Positions 35,741 through 45,693 of a stretch of 64,000 nucleotides of DNA are shown here, piece by piece. Both the position numbers and the translations under genes were made by a program. Below the pieces are notes generated by a model. That model ran no database searches and was not told the origin of the DNA. It saw nothing but the letters and a program-made list of their open reading frames with translations. Source of the stretch: Betaproteobacteria bacterium (GTDB lineage: Bacteria > Pseudomonadota > Gammaproteobacteria > Burkholderiales > Burkholderiaceae_C); assembly GCA_025356445.1 (NCBI GenBank), contig JANXSZ010000028.1:101247-165246 (forward strand), written 5' to 3'. Each line of letters starts with the position of its first letter. The stretch's first letter is position 1.

Positions 35741-38131
35741 CTACTTGATACACACCGCCCGCACCTGCTTCAAATCCGTCATTCCAAGCATAATTTTCTC
35801 CATACCATCCATCTTGAGTGTGCGCATACCCGCTTCTACGGCGGCAGAGAACAGCTCCGCCACCCGCGCCCGCTCCTGAATCAGTTTTTTGGCGGTATCG
35901 TCCGCAATGAGCAACTCATGCAGGCCGAGGCGACCTTTGTAGCCCGTTTTGTTGCATTTGTCGCAGCCGACAGCCCGGTAAAAATGCAACTCACCGTTTT
36001 GACCATAGGCTTGCTGCCAGCCTTTCAGCAACTTTTGTGACTCGCCCACAGCGTCACGCTTCCAGGCTGTCGTGTGGCGCAGCTCGTCGGAATACTCGGC
36101 AATGAAGGCGTGCAGCTCTTGCTCATCAGGAATGTACTGCTGCTTGCAATCGCACAATTTTTTGGCCAAGCGTTGGGCCAGGATGCCCAAAAGCGCATCG
36201 GCAAAATTGAAAGGATCCATACCCATGTCAAGCAGGCGGGTGATGGATTCAGGTGCTGAGTTGGTGTGCAGGGTAGAAAACACCAGGTGACCGGTCAGTG
36301 AGGCCTCAACGCCCATGGACACGGTTTCTTTGTCGCGGGATTCGCCCACCATGATGATGTCAGGGTCAGCGCGTAAAAAGGCGCGCATCACCAAGGCAAA
36401 GTCGATACCGGCTTTTTTGTTGATTTGAACTTGCCGCAAGCCTTTTTGGGTAATTTCAACCGGATCTTCTGCTGTCCAGATTTTGGTGTCTGGGGTGTTC
36501 AGAAACTTGAGGATGGAATGCAGCGTGGTGGTTTTACCCGAGCCGGTAGGGCCACAGACGTAGAAAAGACCATAGGGCTTGGTGATGGTCTTTTCCAAGC
36601 GAGTTGCGTTGTGCGAGGTCAAGCCCAGCTTGTCCATGGGGATGGGTTCGCCACCAGCCAAAATACGCATCACCACGTCTTCTACGCCACCAGAGGAAGG
36701 AATAGTGGCAACGCGCAGTTCGATATCGAGAGAGCCGTATTTTTTGAATTTGATCTTGCCGTCTTGGGGCTTACGCTTTTCGGAAATATCCAGATCACAC
36801 ATGATCTTCAAGCGTGTGGCCATGGCTTGACGAAAATGCGAAGGAACTTCGATGTACGGAATCAAAGTGCCATCGATGCGAAAACGGATACCGGTTTTAC
36901 CCTTGCCTGGCAAAGGTTCAATGTGGATATCGGAGGCTTTTTGGCTATAGGCGTCGATGATGACTTTGTTGACAAACTTAACGAGTTCGTTTTCTGCAGC
37001 GGCAGACACCAAGGCGTCTTCAGAGCTGGTTTCGTCATCAGCGGGCGACAGGTCGGCCAGCATTTGGTCGATCGAACCACCTTCATTCCCGTTATCGTAG
37101 AGTTGACTGAGTGTTTTTTCAAACTCGGCGCGGGTGGTAACACGGTATGAAAATTTGACAATGCGGGGGAAAACCTGAGGAAGCACGCGGGAGGCGCGCA
37201 CGGCTTCGGGGTCGATACAGAGCACGACCAGGCCTTCTGCGGTTTCTTCGAGGGGAATCCAATCGTGTTCCAGAACGAAGTCGCGCTTAAGCTTGCCATG
37301 CAGAGTTTCAACGCGGACGCGGCTGTTTTCTACAGGCTCATAGGGCACGCCAAAGAAACGGGAGAGTGAAAGACCTATTTGGGGCAGGGCAATCCGGTGC
37401 TGTTCAACCAACAATTGCTCCAAGGTTTTGTTGCCCGTACGCGCTTCTTGCTCACACGCCATCAATTGGCCAACGGTCAACAAACCGGTCGCCACCAGTC
37501 CATCGTAACGGGTGGCCTTGCGGCGCAGGTCAGCTTCCGCTTGCAACACCCGCTGGCGTATGGCGGTAGCCAAGGTTTTGCACAACTGCGATGCACCTTC
37601 CACCTCCAGTTCGCCAAAGGCATGGTCACTTTTGTTGTTGATGACTTGCAACACACCATACAGGTCGGTACCATGGGTAATGGGTACTACCATCATTTGC
37701 TTGGTGCGGTAGCCTGAGCGCTTGTCCACCTCTTTCAAAAAGCTAAGCGTGGGGTTGATGCGGTGCAGGGCCTCGTCGTCGTACACATCGGCAATGTTGA
37801 GCAACTGCTTACTGGCGGCGGCGTAGCCAGCCAGGCTCTGGGCACTGATGGGCAGCTTCAAATCGCGGCTGGTGTTCAGGCCCGTTTTAATTTTGGAGAC
37901 GATGGCAGTACGGTCTTCGTTGACCGCGTAGAGCGTCATGCGGTCAGCATTGAAAAGTGTACAAATGTCATTGCTGACCTCAAGCATCAGCTGATCAAGA
38001 TTGTCTGTATCGTGAATACGGGTGGTGACTTGCTGGAGCTGGCGAAAGAACAAAGCCTCAAATGCAAGACTGCGGGAATTAGCAGTCTCAGGAATTTGCT
38101 CAATGTTGCGCGTCTCGGGCGTGAAAGCCAT
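35741..38131 (-). CDS. GAF-domain PilB/GspE-family secretion ATPase
   Basis: A 796-residue protein. A GAF domain (about residues 25-190; [40 protein letters not shown]) precedes a GspE N-terminal region and an AAA-type ATPase. The ATPase has Walker [16 protein letters not shown], Asp box [14 protein letters not shown] and His box [16 protein letters not shown]. The C-terminal [19 protein letters not shown] gives one Cys pair of the zinc site; the other is reduced to LCDCKQQ. It powers pilus extension or a related machine, probably sensing a small ligand through GAF. The frame is open 104 codons further upstream, across the phosphodiesterase gene; ATG 38131 is chosen because homology begins there. 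Confidence 0.93.
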   Translation of the reverse strand: MAFTPETRNIEQIPETANSRSLAFEALFFRQLQQVTTRIHDTDNLDQLMLEVSNDICTLFNADRMTLYAVNEDRTAIVSKIKTGLNTSRDLKLPISAQSLAGYAAASKQLLNIADVYDDEALHRINPTLSFLKEVDKRSGYRTKQMMVVPITHGTDLYGVLQVINNKSDHAFGELEVEGASQLCKTLATAIRQRVLQAEADLRRKATRYDGLVATGLLTVGQLMACEQEARTGNKTLEQLLVEQHRIALPQIGLSLSRFFGVPYEPVENSRVRVETLHGKLKRDFVLEHDWIPLEETAEGLVVLCIDPEAVRASRVLPQVFPRIVKFSYRVTTRAEFEKTLSQLYDNGNEGGSIDQMLADLSPADDETSSEDALVSAAAENELVKFVNKVIIDAYSQKASDIHIEPLPGKGKTGIRFRIDGTLIPYIEVPSHFRQAMATRLKIMCDLDISEKRKPQDGKIKFKKYGSLDIELRVATIPSSGGVEDVVMRILAGGEPIPMDKLGLTSHNATRLEKTITKPYGLFYVCGPTGSGKTTTLHSILKFLNTPDTKIWTAEDPVEITQKGLRQVQINKKAGIDFALVMRAFLRADPDIIMVGESRDKETVSMGVEASLTGHLVFSTLHTNSAPESITRLLDMGMDPFNFADALLGILAQRLAKKLCDCKQQYIPDEQELHAFIAEYSDELRHTTAWKRDAVGESQKLLKGWQQAYGQNGELHFYRAVGCDKCNKTGYKGRLGLHELLIADDTAKKLIQERARVAELFSAAVEAGMRTLKMDGMEKIMLGMTDLKQVRAVCIK

Positions 38132-38133
38132 GT

Positions 38134-38925
38134 TCAAAGTACAAACTCCTGGCCAGCACGCAGCCACCGTATATCGTGACGGGGATGAATACCCCGGGTC
38201 GTTGTGACATCCAACTGCTGAATCTCCGTCATGATTTGGTCGGTTTCTGCAGGTTTGGTGTGGGTAATGTAAATCGGAAAGTTTTTGTCTTGCCCGATGT
38301 TGTCCAGCTCTGTCGCAAGAGAGGCAGGGGAGAGATGCAAACTGCGTTTGGCGAGGTCTTTTTCTCGGTTGCTGAACGCCGTTTCGATCACCAGCATGCC
38401 TACATCCAACTGATTCAGCCTTGTCCAAAAGGCTGAATTGCACTCGGTATCACCCGTAAAAATCCAACATAACTTGCCGTGGGATACCGAATAACCGCAG
38501 GCGGGTACGGTATGAACAGCAGGCAACACTTCAATCAACTTACCGTTGATGCCCAGGAACTGCCCCACCCTCACCTCTTGCAAGCGAACAAAGGGATTGG
38601 CTTCACTGGGAATACGCGTGAAATCAGGCCAAATAATGTCGTTGAACACATGCGCACGCAAAGCGGCGAGCGTACCGGGCAAACCGTAGACAAGCAGGGG
38701 CGTTTTGCGTTGCGAGGCAACAGCATCCACCATCAAGGGCAACGCGGCAATATGGTCAAGGTGCGAATGGGTCAGCATCACGTGATCGACCTCGCGCATT
38801 TGCATAAGCGTCAAATCCCCGACCCCGGTACCCGCATCGATCAGAACATCGTTGTCGATGAGAAAGGAAGTCGTTCGGCAGTCTTTGGCAATCGCACCGG
38901 AGCAGCCCAACACACGAATTTTCAT
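38134..38925 (-). CDS. Metallo-beta-lactamase-fold 3',5'-cyclic-nucleotide phosphodiesterase
   Basis: A 263-residue protein with the binuclear metal motif VMLTHSHLDHIAALP (HxHxDH) and the later ligands in VHTVPACGYSVSHG, FTGDTECNSAFW and YITHTKP. The order of motifs matches class II cyclic-nucleotide phosphodiesterases (PDEase_II, yeast Pde1-like) more than hydrolases such as glyoxalase. It lies 20 bases downstream of a CHASE2 adenylate cyclase and two bases upstream of the GAF-PilB ATPase. A role in removing the cyclic nucleotide made next door is therefore likely. Confidence 0.82.
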   Translation of the reverse strand: MKIRVLGCSGAIAKDCRTTSFLIDNDVLIDAGTGVGDLTLMQMREVDHVMLTHSHLDHIAALPLMVDAVASQRKTPLLVYGLPGTLAALRAHVFNDIIWPDFTRIPSEANPFVRLQEVRVGQFLGINGKLIEVLPAVHTVPACGYSVSHGKLCWIFTGDTECNSAFWTRLNQLDVGMLVIETAFSNREKDLAKRSLHLSPASLATELDNIGQDKNFPIYITHTKPAETDQIMTEIQQLDVTTTRGIHPRHDIRWLRAGQEFVL

Positions 38926-38945
38926 GACTGGCCTTTGTTCCTTGC

Positions 38946-41201
38946 TTATTTGCTGTCGAAGTTTGTCGCACCGTCCCATGTCAGATCAGGTGGCAAGCGT
39001 CGCAGAGAAGCAACGCGGTCCAGATAGAGATGGTAAAGGTATTTCTGAGGATTGAGTCGTTGAATATTTAACAGAAGTACGTCACATTGTTCCCAGTTTT
39101 GGGCTCGGTAGGCTTTCAGGAAAAGTGCCCAGGTTTTCAATTCTGTAACGGTATCTGTGCTGCCTGGATCGGCGACGGCCAGCGGGGAATAGATGCCCAC
39201 AGCCTGCTGCTTGCCTTTGACGCGCACATGATCCAGCTCCTGCCACGTGAATTCAGGGGCCAGTTTGCGCGTTGACGCATTCACCACAATCTCCGTGCCG
39301 TAATTTTTAGACAAGCCTTCCAGACGCGAACCCAAATTAACAGCATCCCCAATCACCGTGTAGCTGCGCCGGGTGACGGAGCCCATGTCACCGACACACA
39401 TCATGCCGGTGTTCAGGCCAATGCCAATACCGATTTCGGGCAGGCCTTTGGCACGGTGCCCGTCATTGATACTGCGAACAATTGCAATCATTTCAATGGC
39501 GGTCTTCACAGCAAGTTGGGCATGGTCTGGCAAATCTACGGGAGCCCCCCAAAATGCCATGACACAGTCGCCCATGTATTTGTCGATCGTGCCTTTGTTC
39601 GCACGGATGATGTCCGTCAGGCGGGTGAACACATCATTCAGCAACTGCTGCAACAGCAAAGGCTCCATTTTTTCAGACATTTTGGTGAAGCCACGCATAT
39701 CGCAAAACATGACTGTCAACTCTTTGTTAACCGCCTTCATGCTGTAACTGCTGGGGTCTTTAACCATCTCAACCACCAGTTCAGGTGCCACGTAGGAACC
39801 GAACAGATGGGCCAACTCACGTTTAGCCCGGCTCTCTACAAAATAGCCATAGCTCATATTCAAAGCAAAGGCAGCAAAGGCGGTCAACAACGCGGAAGCC
39901 AAAGGCAGCACCAGGCCATAGTCCAGGTACAGCCAAAAATTCATGCCGACCAACACCACCATCACAAGCACACTCAGTAATACAGCACGTGGCGCGGACA
40001 GAACAGGGAGCGCAAGGGCCAGCAGCAGCCCTGACAGCGCGAGCACCAGCACCTCATAGCCCAAAACGTAATCGGGGCTTACCAGCACCTTGCCATCCAG
40101 CAAGCCGGAGATCACGTTGGCATGGACTTCAACGCCAGGATAAGCCTCACCGACCGGTGTTACCCGCAAGTCCAAAAGCCCTGGCGCAGTGGTACCCAAG
40201 AAAATAATCTTGCCTTTCAGGCTGTCCAACGGAACCTGTTTGGACAAAATATCCGATGCGGAGACATAGCGAAATGAACCGCCTCCCACGCCACCGGCCC
40301 CTCGAAAGGGCACGAGAACCGCGACCCGCTCATTCACAGGAATCGGCAGGGTCTTGCCATCGCGTAAAAGCAACAAACTCTCTAATCGCCCATACGCTTT
40401 AGAAACCAGCCGTTCTTGGGGAAACCCAGGAACAATCTCGGGATTGCCGGTGAGGACACGAAACATGGCGAGTGGCAAGGATTCGTAATACTGTGACTTG
40501 TACTCCGCCAGCATGGGAATAGAGCGAACCAAGCCGTCCCCCTCACTGGGCAGGTAATTGAAAAACCCGGCTTTCGGTGCCGCTTTGGCCAAAACGTCAA
40601 TGCTTGCACCATAACCCGTCCATGTCGTGACAGTGATGTTGCGTCCCTTGAGCGTATCGGAGGCCATCGCGGGCATTGGCAACACACCCGAACTGCGACC
40701 CGCGTTATCGTTTGTGAAATAGTAGCCCATGACAATCGGGCGCTTTTGCAAAGCCGTGGCCAGCAAGCTGTCGTAATCCAGCGTGTTGTGAAGCTGCGTC
40801 ACACGGTCCACAAAACCACGTTGATCACGCAAATCGTTTTGCGCCAGTAACTGCAACTGTTTAAGACCGGAACTCTCATCCGCCTCGGCAAAGACGACAT
40901 CAACCCCGAGCAGTGCAATGTTGTATTCGCCAAAGAGCCGGTCAACCAAGGCAGCGACCTTGTTACGCCCCCAAGGCCAGCGTCCGACCTCAGCCAGACT
41001 TTTTTCATCAATATCAACAATAACAATGCGCTCATCCAGCGTTTTGGGCATCGTCGCCCGCAGTCGCGCGTCGTACACGATGTCATCCAGCCGATTCACC
41101 AACCCCAAGCGAAGCGTACCCGTGGCATGCAGCAACGCAAACAACAAAGGAATGAGGGTGACCGCAATGCGCGGCCAGTGCTTAAAGTGGATACCCATCA
41201 C
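38946..41201 (-). CDS. CHASE2-domain class III adenylate/guanylate cyclase
   Basis: A 751-residue membrane sensor. After one N-terminal membrane segment comes an extracytoplasmic CHASE2 domain (about residues 35-355; VIVDIDEKSLAEVGRWPW, FFNYLPSEGDGLVRSIPML). Three membrane segments (about 375-450) and a class III cyclase domain (about 490-660) follow. The metal Asp residues are in LTVMFCDMRGFTKMSE and YMGDCVMAFWGAP, and the transition-state Asn/Arg in VIGDAVNLGSRLEGL, so it should be active. Specificity (cAMP more likely than cGMP) is inferred. The shared sensor type with the kinase gene upstream suggests both respond to related external cues. Confidence 0.92.
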   Translation of the reverse strand: MMGIHFKHWPRIAVTLIPLLFALLHATGTLRLGLVNRLDDIVYDARLRATMPKTLDERIVIVDIDEKSLAEVGRWPWGRNKVAALVDRLFGEYNIALLGVDVVFAEADESSGLKQLQLLAQNDLRDQRGFVDRVTQLHNTLDYDSLLATALQKRPIVMGYYFTNDNAGRSSGVLPMPAMASDTLKGRNITVTTWTGYGASIDVLAKAAPKAGFFNYLPSEGDGLVRSIPMLAEYKSQYYESLPLAMFRVLTGNPEIVPGFPQERLVSKAYGRLESLLLLRDGKTLPIPVNERVAVLVPFRGAGGVGGGSFRYVSASDILSKQVPLDSLKGKIIFLGTTAPGLLDLRVTPVGEAYPGVEVHANVISGLLDGKVLVSPDYVLGYEVLVLALSGLLLALALPVLSAPRAVLLSVLVMVVLVGMNFWLYLDYGLVLPLASALLTAFAAFALNMSYGYFVESRAKRELAHLFGSYVAPELVVEMVKDPSSYSMKAVNKELTVMFCDMRGFTKMSEKMEPLLLQQLLNDVFTRLTDIIRANKGTIDKYMGDCVMAFWGAPVDLPDHAQLAVKTAIEMIAIVRSINDGHRAKGLPEIGIGIGLNTGMMCVGDMGSVTRRSYTVIGDAVNLGSRLEGLSKNYGTEIVVNASTRKLAPEFTWQELDHVRVKGKQQAVGIYSPLAVADPGSTDTVTELKTWALFLKAYRAQNWEQCDVLLLNIQRLNPQKYLYHLYLDRVASLRRLPPDLTWDGATNFDSK

Positions 41202-41264
41202 ACCATGGGCACTGTAGTGAAGCCAAGCATAACGGGCATGCGTAGCGTCTGGTGCTGGCCTGAA

Positions 41265-41924
41265 TTATTGGTGCAGGAACTGCATTTGCGTACCGGCCAA
41301 CTCAATCACATCACCATCCTTCAACGGCGCAGCTTCAGCCCCTAAAGCGACACCATTAACCAACGGTTTGTTAAGCCCCTCTACGTGTGCGATCACAAAA
41401 CCATTCGGACGCTTGGTGATCGCAGCGATGGCAATGCCAGGCTTGCCAATAGTGGTCACAACCTTCACCAAAGCAACTTCTCGCCCTGTCGCCACACCCG
41501 ATAAAACCTTGATGGCAGCGTTGCCTACAGGGACAACAAGGGATGGTTCCGAAGAAGCTGGACGAGAGGCGGAGGCCGAATGTGTTGCCGCAATAGCACC
41601 CGATTTGATGACCATGGTCTTCTCGTAGCCAAAACCGGTATCACCCAAAAATTTGATCCTGTACTTGCCGATCTCAACCACATCATCGTTTTGCAACAGC
41701 TGCTTTTTCACCGCCTTGCCGTTGATATAAGTACCATTCGTACTGTTCAGGTCTTCCAAATAAACTTCACTGCCCACAAGTTGAAGCACGGCGTGCTCAC
41801 CACTGACAGCCAAGTTGTCAATCACAATGTCGTTGTAGGGCCGCCGTCCCAGCGTGGTACGGTCTTTTGTCAACGTCACTTCTTTGATGACGATACCGTC
41901 GATCGATACGATCATTTTCGGCAT
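41265..41924 (-). CDS. Double FHA-domain protein
   Basis: A 219-residue phosphothreonine-binding adaptor. The N-terminal FHA domain is complete: TTLGRRPYNDIVIDNLAVSG followed by EHAVL and YLEDLNSTNGTYINGK. A Ser/Ala-rich linker (about residues 115-135) leads to a second, degenerate FHA-like domain ending in LKDGDVIELAGTQMQFLH. It sits between the PP2C phosphatase and the cyclase, 61 and 63 bases away, so it probably docks phosphorylated partners of the kinase. Confidence 0.92.
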   Translation of the reverse strand: MPKMIVSIDGIVIKEVTLTKDRTTLGRRPYNDIVIDNLAVSGEHAVLQLVGSEVYLEDLNSTNGTYINGKAVKKQLLQNDDVVEIGKYRIKFLGDTGFGYEKTMVIKSGAIAATHSASASRPASSEPSLVVPVGNAAIKVLSGVATGREVALVKVVTTIGKPGIAIAAITKRPNGFVIAHVEGLNKPLVNGVALGAEAAPLKDGDVIELAGTQMQFLHQ

Positions 41925-41985
41925 GGTCGGCTCCAGTCTCTACAGCTTGTTAGCTTGTCAATTGAGGTCAATAAAAAAGCAGACA

Positions 41986-42819
41986 TTACTTCCCCAGCAA
42001 CCGGGACATGAACCCGCGTTTTTTGCTACTGGTATGAGCATGCGCCAGCAATACCGAAATATTGTCGCGCCCACCATTGGCATTGGCTGTATCAACCAGC
42101 CGTTTGGCACGACTTTCCAACGGCTCGTCTACCGCAAGGATCTTGGCAATTTGAGCGTCAGTCACCATATCAGTTAAGCCATCAGAGCAAAGCAGGTAAA
42201 TATCGTCAGCCTCCAAGGCGTGCTCATGAACCTCCAAGAGCACAGTATCTTCCACGCCCAACGCCCTGGTCACCAGGTTTTTATTGAGCGACACCGCAGC
42301 CTCTTCTGGCGTAATCAATCCAGCGTCAAGTTGCTCTTGCAGCAGCGAATGGTCTCGCGTGATTTGGTACAGATCACCCGCTCTGAAAAGATAGCCACGA
42401 GAATCCCCCACATGACCAACGATAACGCGTGAATCCTGGAATATGGCGAACACCAAGGTGGTGCCCATGCCGGCGTACTGCGGATTGGTGTTGGCAGAAT
42501 TGAAGATCGAGCGGTTCGCGTTATCAACGCAGATTTCCATTGCTCGTTTGACCTCTTTGGCACCAGCCCGCTTGCCAACCTCCGACAACCAACGCATCAA
42601 TTCGGTTTTGATGAAAGTGGTGGCCATATTCGCTGCGATTTCGCCAGCGTTATAGCCCCCCATACCGTCAGCAAGAACAGCCAATCGCGTTTCATCGTCA
42701 AACGTCACGGCGTCTTCGTTGTTGTCTCTCAACAACCCAGGGTCAGTTTGAGAACAAAACTCGTAAAAAATCATGGTGGCATCAGGTTCTTGCATCGACT
42801 TTGCTTCAACAAATGCCAC
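41986..42819 (-). CDS. PP2C-family protein serine/threonine phosphatase
   Basis: A 277-residue metal-dependent phosphatase expected to reverse the adjacent kinase. The motifs TDPGLLRDNNEDAV, LAVLADGMGGYNAGE, VGHVGDSRGYLFR, LLCSDGLTDMV and GGRDNISVLL supply the Asp ligands of the binuclear metal centre. The GTG start at 42819 overlaps the kinase stop by one base (TAGTG), suggesting coupled translation; ATG 42795 is possible. The basic C-terminal tail KKRGFMSRLLGK is unexplained. Confidence 0.95.
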   Translation of the reverse strand: MAFVEAKSMQEPDATMIFYEFCSQTDPGLLRDNNEDAVTFDDETRLAVLADGMGGYNAGEIAANMATTFIKTELMRWLSEVGKRAGAKEVKRAMEICVDNANRSIFNSANTNPQYAGMGTTLVFAIFQDSRVIVGHVGDSRGYLFRAGDLYQITRDHSLLQEQLDAGLITPEEAAVSLNKNLVTRALGVEDTVLLEVHEHALEADDIYLLCSDGLTDMVTDAQIAKILAVDEPLESRAKRLVDTANANGGRDNISVLLAHAHTSSKKRGFMSRLLGK

Positions 42820-45488
42820 TAGGCTTGTGAAGGCGGCGCAGAGGCCACCGGATTCACAACCGTGGTTTCAAACAACACAGTTTTTGTCATAGACATTCCA
42901 TTATCGGGCAGGACCGCACCAGAAAAAACAGGTGATGACACTGACTCTACACCAACTGCACGCAAATCAATGGCGAATTGCGCCCCATTTTGATAGCGCA
43001 TTTCCGTCTGTTTAGTCAGCGCCTTGGCCACAACAACGGCCAGCTGGACAGGCAGGGTAGTGCGCACCAACCGAATATCGGGTGCGGTTTCATTGGAAAT
43101 TTTGTACATCAGCTCTGCCATGGAATCACCGCGAAACGGTAAAACACCTGCCAGCATTTGGTACAGCATGACCCCCAAGGAATAGAGATCTGAGCGACCA
43201 TCCACCTTTTTCCCCGCGATTTGCTCAGGTGACATGAAGCTGGGAGTGCCCAGTACCAAGCCAGTTTTGGTCTTGCTGGAGTCAGTAATACGGGCAATGC
43301 CGAAGTCCGTCACTTTGACGGTATCGGTATCCGCGTCATACATGATGTTGGCGGGCTTGATATCGCGGTGAACCACGTTCTGACGATGTGCATAGTCCAA
43401 CGCCTCGGCAATCCGGGCAATGATGGACAGCACTTGTTGCACAGGCAGCAGATGACCCTCTTTGGTAACACTGACCAAATCCTTGCCTTTGAGAAACTCC
43501 ATCGCAATGTAGGCCAAATCATGCTCTTCACCCGCATCAAAGATCGTCACGATATGCTGATGCTGCAAACGGCCTGCGGTTTCAGCCTCGCGAAAGAAGC
43601 GTTCACGCGCATCATCCAACGCGTCGCCTTCAAACTCCTGGCTCAAAGCCATGGTTTTGATAGCGACAACACGGCCAATTTTAGGGTCTTTACCCAGATA
43701 CACCACGCCCATTGCGCCTTTGCCCAGCTCTTTATCAACTTGGTACCGCCCCAGCATGGGTTTTTCAATGGCGCCATCGTCCAGTAGCAACGTGGCACCA
43801 GCCCCAGAACCGCTTCCCAGCATCACCGTATCGGAGAGGCTTTTCACACGCTTGAGCTTGGCATTCAGATCTTTGAATTGGGCGTTGTAGACCGCCATAT
43901 GCTCGTACACGGCTTGCGCTTTGTTGAACTGCCGCTTGCGCTCAAAATCCAAGGCCAAATTGTTCAGGTTGTCCATCAGCGCATCGCTTAACGGCACACG
44001 CCGAAAGCGATCAAAAGCCATGTCCAGCTGACCTTGCCCCTGGTGTGCCAAACCCATCATGCGGTTGGTTTCCGCAGATTCTTCATCGGACTTCAGTTTG
44101 CCGGCTTCGGTCATCAAGAAGCGTTTGGTCGTCAACGCCAGATGCCCGAGCACCAGCAGCGTCGCAGGCAACACCAGCTTGAGCCATATTGCCGCGCTGG
44201 ACAACAAACCGAATTCAAGACTGAGCAACATGACCCCTAACGCCAGAGTCGTCAGGGCAGCGGCCGCCGCCGACAAACGCGGAAGCCCCGCCACCAAATA
44301 CCCGGCCACCACGAGAAACGCTCCCATCACGGCCCACACACTCCAGCCGGGTTGAACAATGAAATGCTCACTCAAAATACTGGAGGTGATATGCGCCACA
44401 GTTTCAGCAGGAGAAAGCCCCGGGGAGCCTGGCACAGGAAAGGAGATGCCCACACCTGCAGCAGTAGCACCAATGATCACAATTTTGTCAGCGTATTTGG
44501 AAGCTGGTATTTTTCCGCTCAGCACATCGTAAAACGAATCTACCGCGAACGCGGGTTTGCCGTCATGCCCCTTGTAAAACTGGGGGCGCATGATCGCCAA
44601 ATCATCGGTTGCGACCTTCAGCTTACCCAACTGCACCGACTGGCCAGCATTGAGTTTGATATCGGTAACCGCAAGATTCAAACTCTTGAGCGATGCCAGC
44701 AAAGCCATGGACGGAACGGCTTTGCCATAGTAGTTGATCAGTAAAGGCTCTTCCCGCACGGCACCATCCGCATCAGGGAGTTGGTTCAAATGCCCGATGC
44801 CTGCCGCTGCAGCACCCATGGCCTCCAGCGGCTGCTGCCCGCTCAAGGCTGGCATGGAAAAACCCATGCTTTCGTCAAGGCTGCTGCTCAGCGCAAACGC
44901 AGGCAACGGCTTATCCGCTTTGCCCAACGGTTCGCCCAAGGTGAATGTAGACGGCAGCAACACATTGCCAGCCTTGGCCAAACTGGCCGCGAGTGTGGCA
45001 TCCGTGTCCAGAGCCAACTCGGCTTCAGTTATTATTTTGATAGCACGATTTTGCCTGCTGGATTGCACTTCCTCAGTATTCATCGCAGCATTCGGAGCAC
45101 TGCTGCTGTCAGTCAATACTTCTTTGATTTTGAGGATGTAAGCCAATCCCCGGTCAGTTTGCGGCTCAAAGAAGAATACGGTGTTGGCAATGACTTTGGC
45201 ATTGGCCGCAGCCAGCAGATCAATCATCTTGGCATGCACATCGCGCGACCAAGGCCAACGACCCATATTGGCGATGCTTTGGTCATCAATGGCAATGATC
45301 GCAATCCGACTTGAGGGCTGACGGGCGGTCGAGGTGCTGGCCAAGTCATAGAAACGGCGTTCCATGCCATCAACCACGTCAGAGGCCCGGTGCAACATAA
45401 GCACAGCGACAACGACCAAGACACCGACAAACCAATCGGTGCGCCAAAATTGATTACGTTGACGGAACAAGGAGGAACTTACAGCCAT
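42819..45488 (-). CDS. CHASE2-domain serine/threonine protein kinase
   Basis: An 889-residue transmembrane Hanks-type kinase. One membrane segment (about 20-36) is followed by a CHASE2 sensor (to about residue 370; IAIIAIDDQSIANMGRWPW, GIGHLNQLPDADGAVREEP), three membrane segments, a TPR-like helical linker (about 480-560) and the kinase domain (about 590-850). Catalytic parts are ELGKGAMGVVYLG, VAIKTM, HRDIKPANIMYD, VTDFGIARI and GTPSFMSPEQIAG, all intact. It begins the operon with the phosphatase, FHA protein, cyclase, phosphodiesterase and PilB-like ATPase. An imperfect 17-bp repeat copy lies in the sensor part (45028-45044). Confidence 0.95.
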   Translation of the reverse strand: MAVSSSLFRQRNQFWRTDWFVGVLVVVAVLMLHRASDVVDGMERRFYDLASTSTARQPSSRIAIIAIDDQSIANMGRWPWSRDVHAKMIDLLAAANAKVIANTVFFFEPQTDRGLAYILKIKEVLTDSSSAPNAAMNTEEVQSSRQNRAIKIITEAELALDTDATLAASLAKAGNVLLPSTFTLGEPLGKADKPLPAFALSSSLDESMGFSMPALSGQQPLEAMGAAAAGIGHLNQLPDADGAVREEPLLINYYGKAVPSMALLASLKSLNLAVTDIKLNAGQSVQLGKLKVATDDLAIMRPQFYKGHDGKPAFAVDSFYDVLSGKIPASKYADKIVIIGATAAGVGISFPVPGSPGLSPAETVAHITSSILSEHFIVQPGWSVWAVMGAFLVVAGYLVAGLPRLSAAAAALTTLALGVMLLSLEFGLLSSAAIWLKLVLPATLLVLGHLALTTKRFLMTEAGKLKSDEESAETNRMMGLAHQGQGQLDMAFDRFRRVPLSDALMDNLNNLALDFERKRQFNKAQAVYEHMAVYNAQFKDLNAKLKRVKSLSDTVMLGSGSGAGATLLLDDGAIEKPMLGRYQVDKELGKGAMGVVYLGKDPKIGRVVAIKTMALSQEFEGDALDDARERFFREAETAGRLQHQHIVTIFDAGEEHDLAYIAMEFLKGKDLVSVTKEGHLLPVQQVLSIIARIAEALDYAHRQNVVHRDIKPANIMYDADTDTVKVTDFGIARITDSSKTKTGLVLGTPSFMSPEQIAGKKVDGRSDLYSLGVMLYQMLAGVLPFRGDSMAELMYKISNETAPDIRLVRTTLPVQLAVVVAKALTKQTEMRYQNGAQFAIDLRAVGVESVSSPVFSGAVLPDNGMSMTKTVLFETTVVNPVASAPPSQA
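43648..43664. repeat. Degenerate 17-bp repeat copy
   Basis: GCCATGGTTTTGATAGC in the kinase domain of the CHASE2 kinase; one change in the left arm, and possibly chance. Confidence 0.35.
45028..45044. repeat. 17-bp dispersed inverted repeat (imperfect)
   Basis: GTTATTATTTTGATAGC in the CHASE2 sensor part of the kinase gene. Confidence 0.5.
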
Positions 45489-45584
45489 GGAGCTAATTTA
45501 GCACGCCCCACCCGTTATTGGACATAAAGGTAATTTTGCCATCCACGCAATAACCGCTACAAACCAGCTAGAACAAAAAGCAAA

Positions 45585-45657
45585 CCCGGTTAAGGCAACC
45601 CGGGATTAAAGCCAAGAACCAGAACCGGGTAAGACGCACGACCCCGAGCAGGGTCGT
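45585..45657. other. Two inverted repeats between terC and the kinase operon
   Basis: CCCGGTT (45585-45591) pairs with AACCGGG (45623-45629), and ACGACCC (45638-45644) pairs with GGGTCGT (45651-45657). Neither is followed by a T-run. They lie downstream of terC and upstream of the kinase start and could be a transcript end, an operator, or both. Confidence 0.35.
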
Positions 45658-45693
45658 TAACGGTCAGTCGCGCGAGACCTCACAGCAAAGGAA

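Noticed and set aside
38132..38443. 104-codon N-terminal extension of the GAF-PilB ATPase
   Set aside because: It lies in the overlapping phosphodiesterase gene and has a Cys/Arg-rich non-native composition; ATG 38131 begins the homologous sequence.
45638..45657. ACGACCC/GGGTCGT stem as an intrinsic terminator of terC
   Set aside because: No T-run follows on the minus strand, so it is listed only as an inverted repeat of uncertain role.
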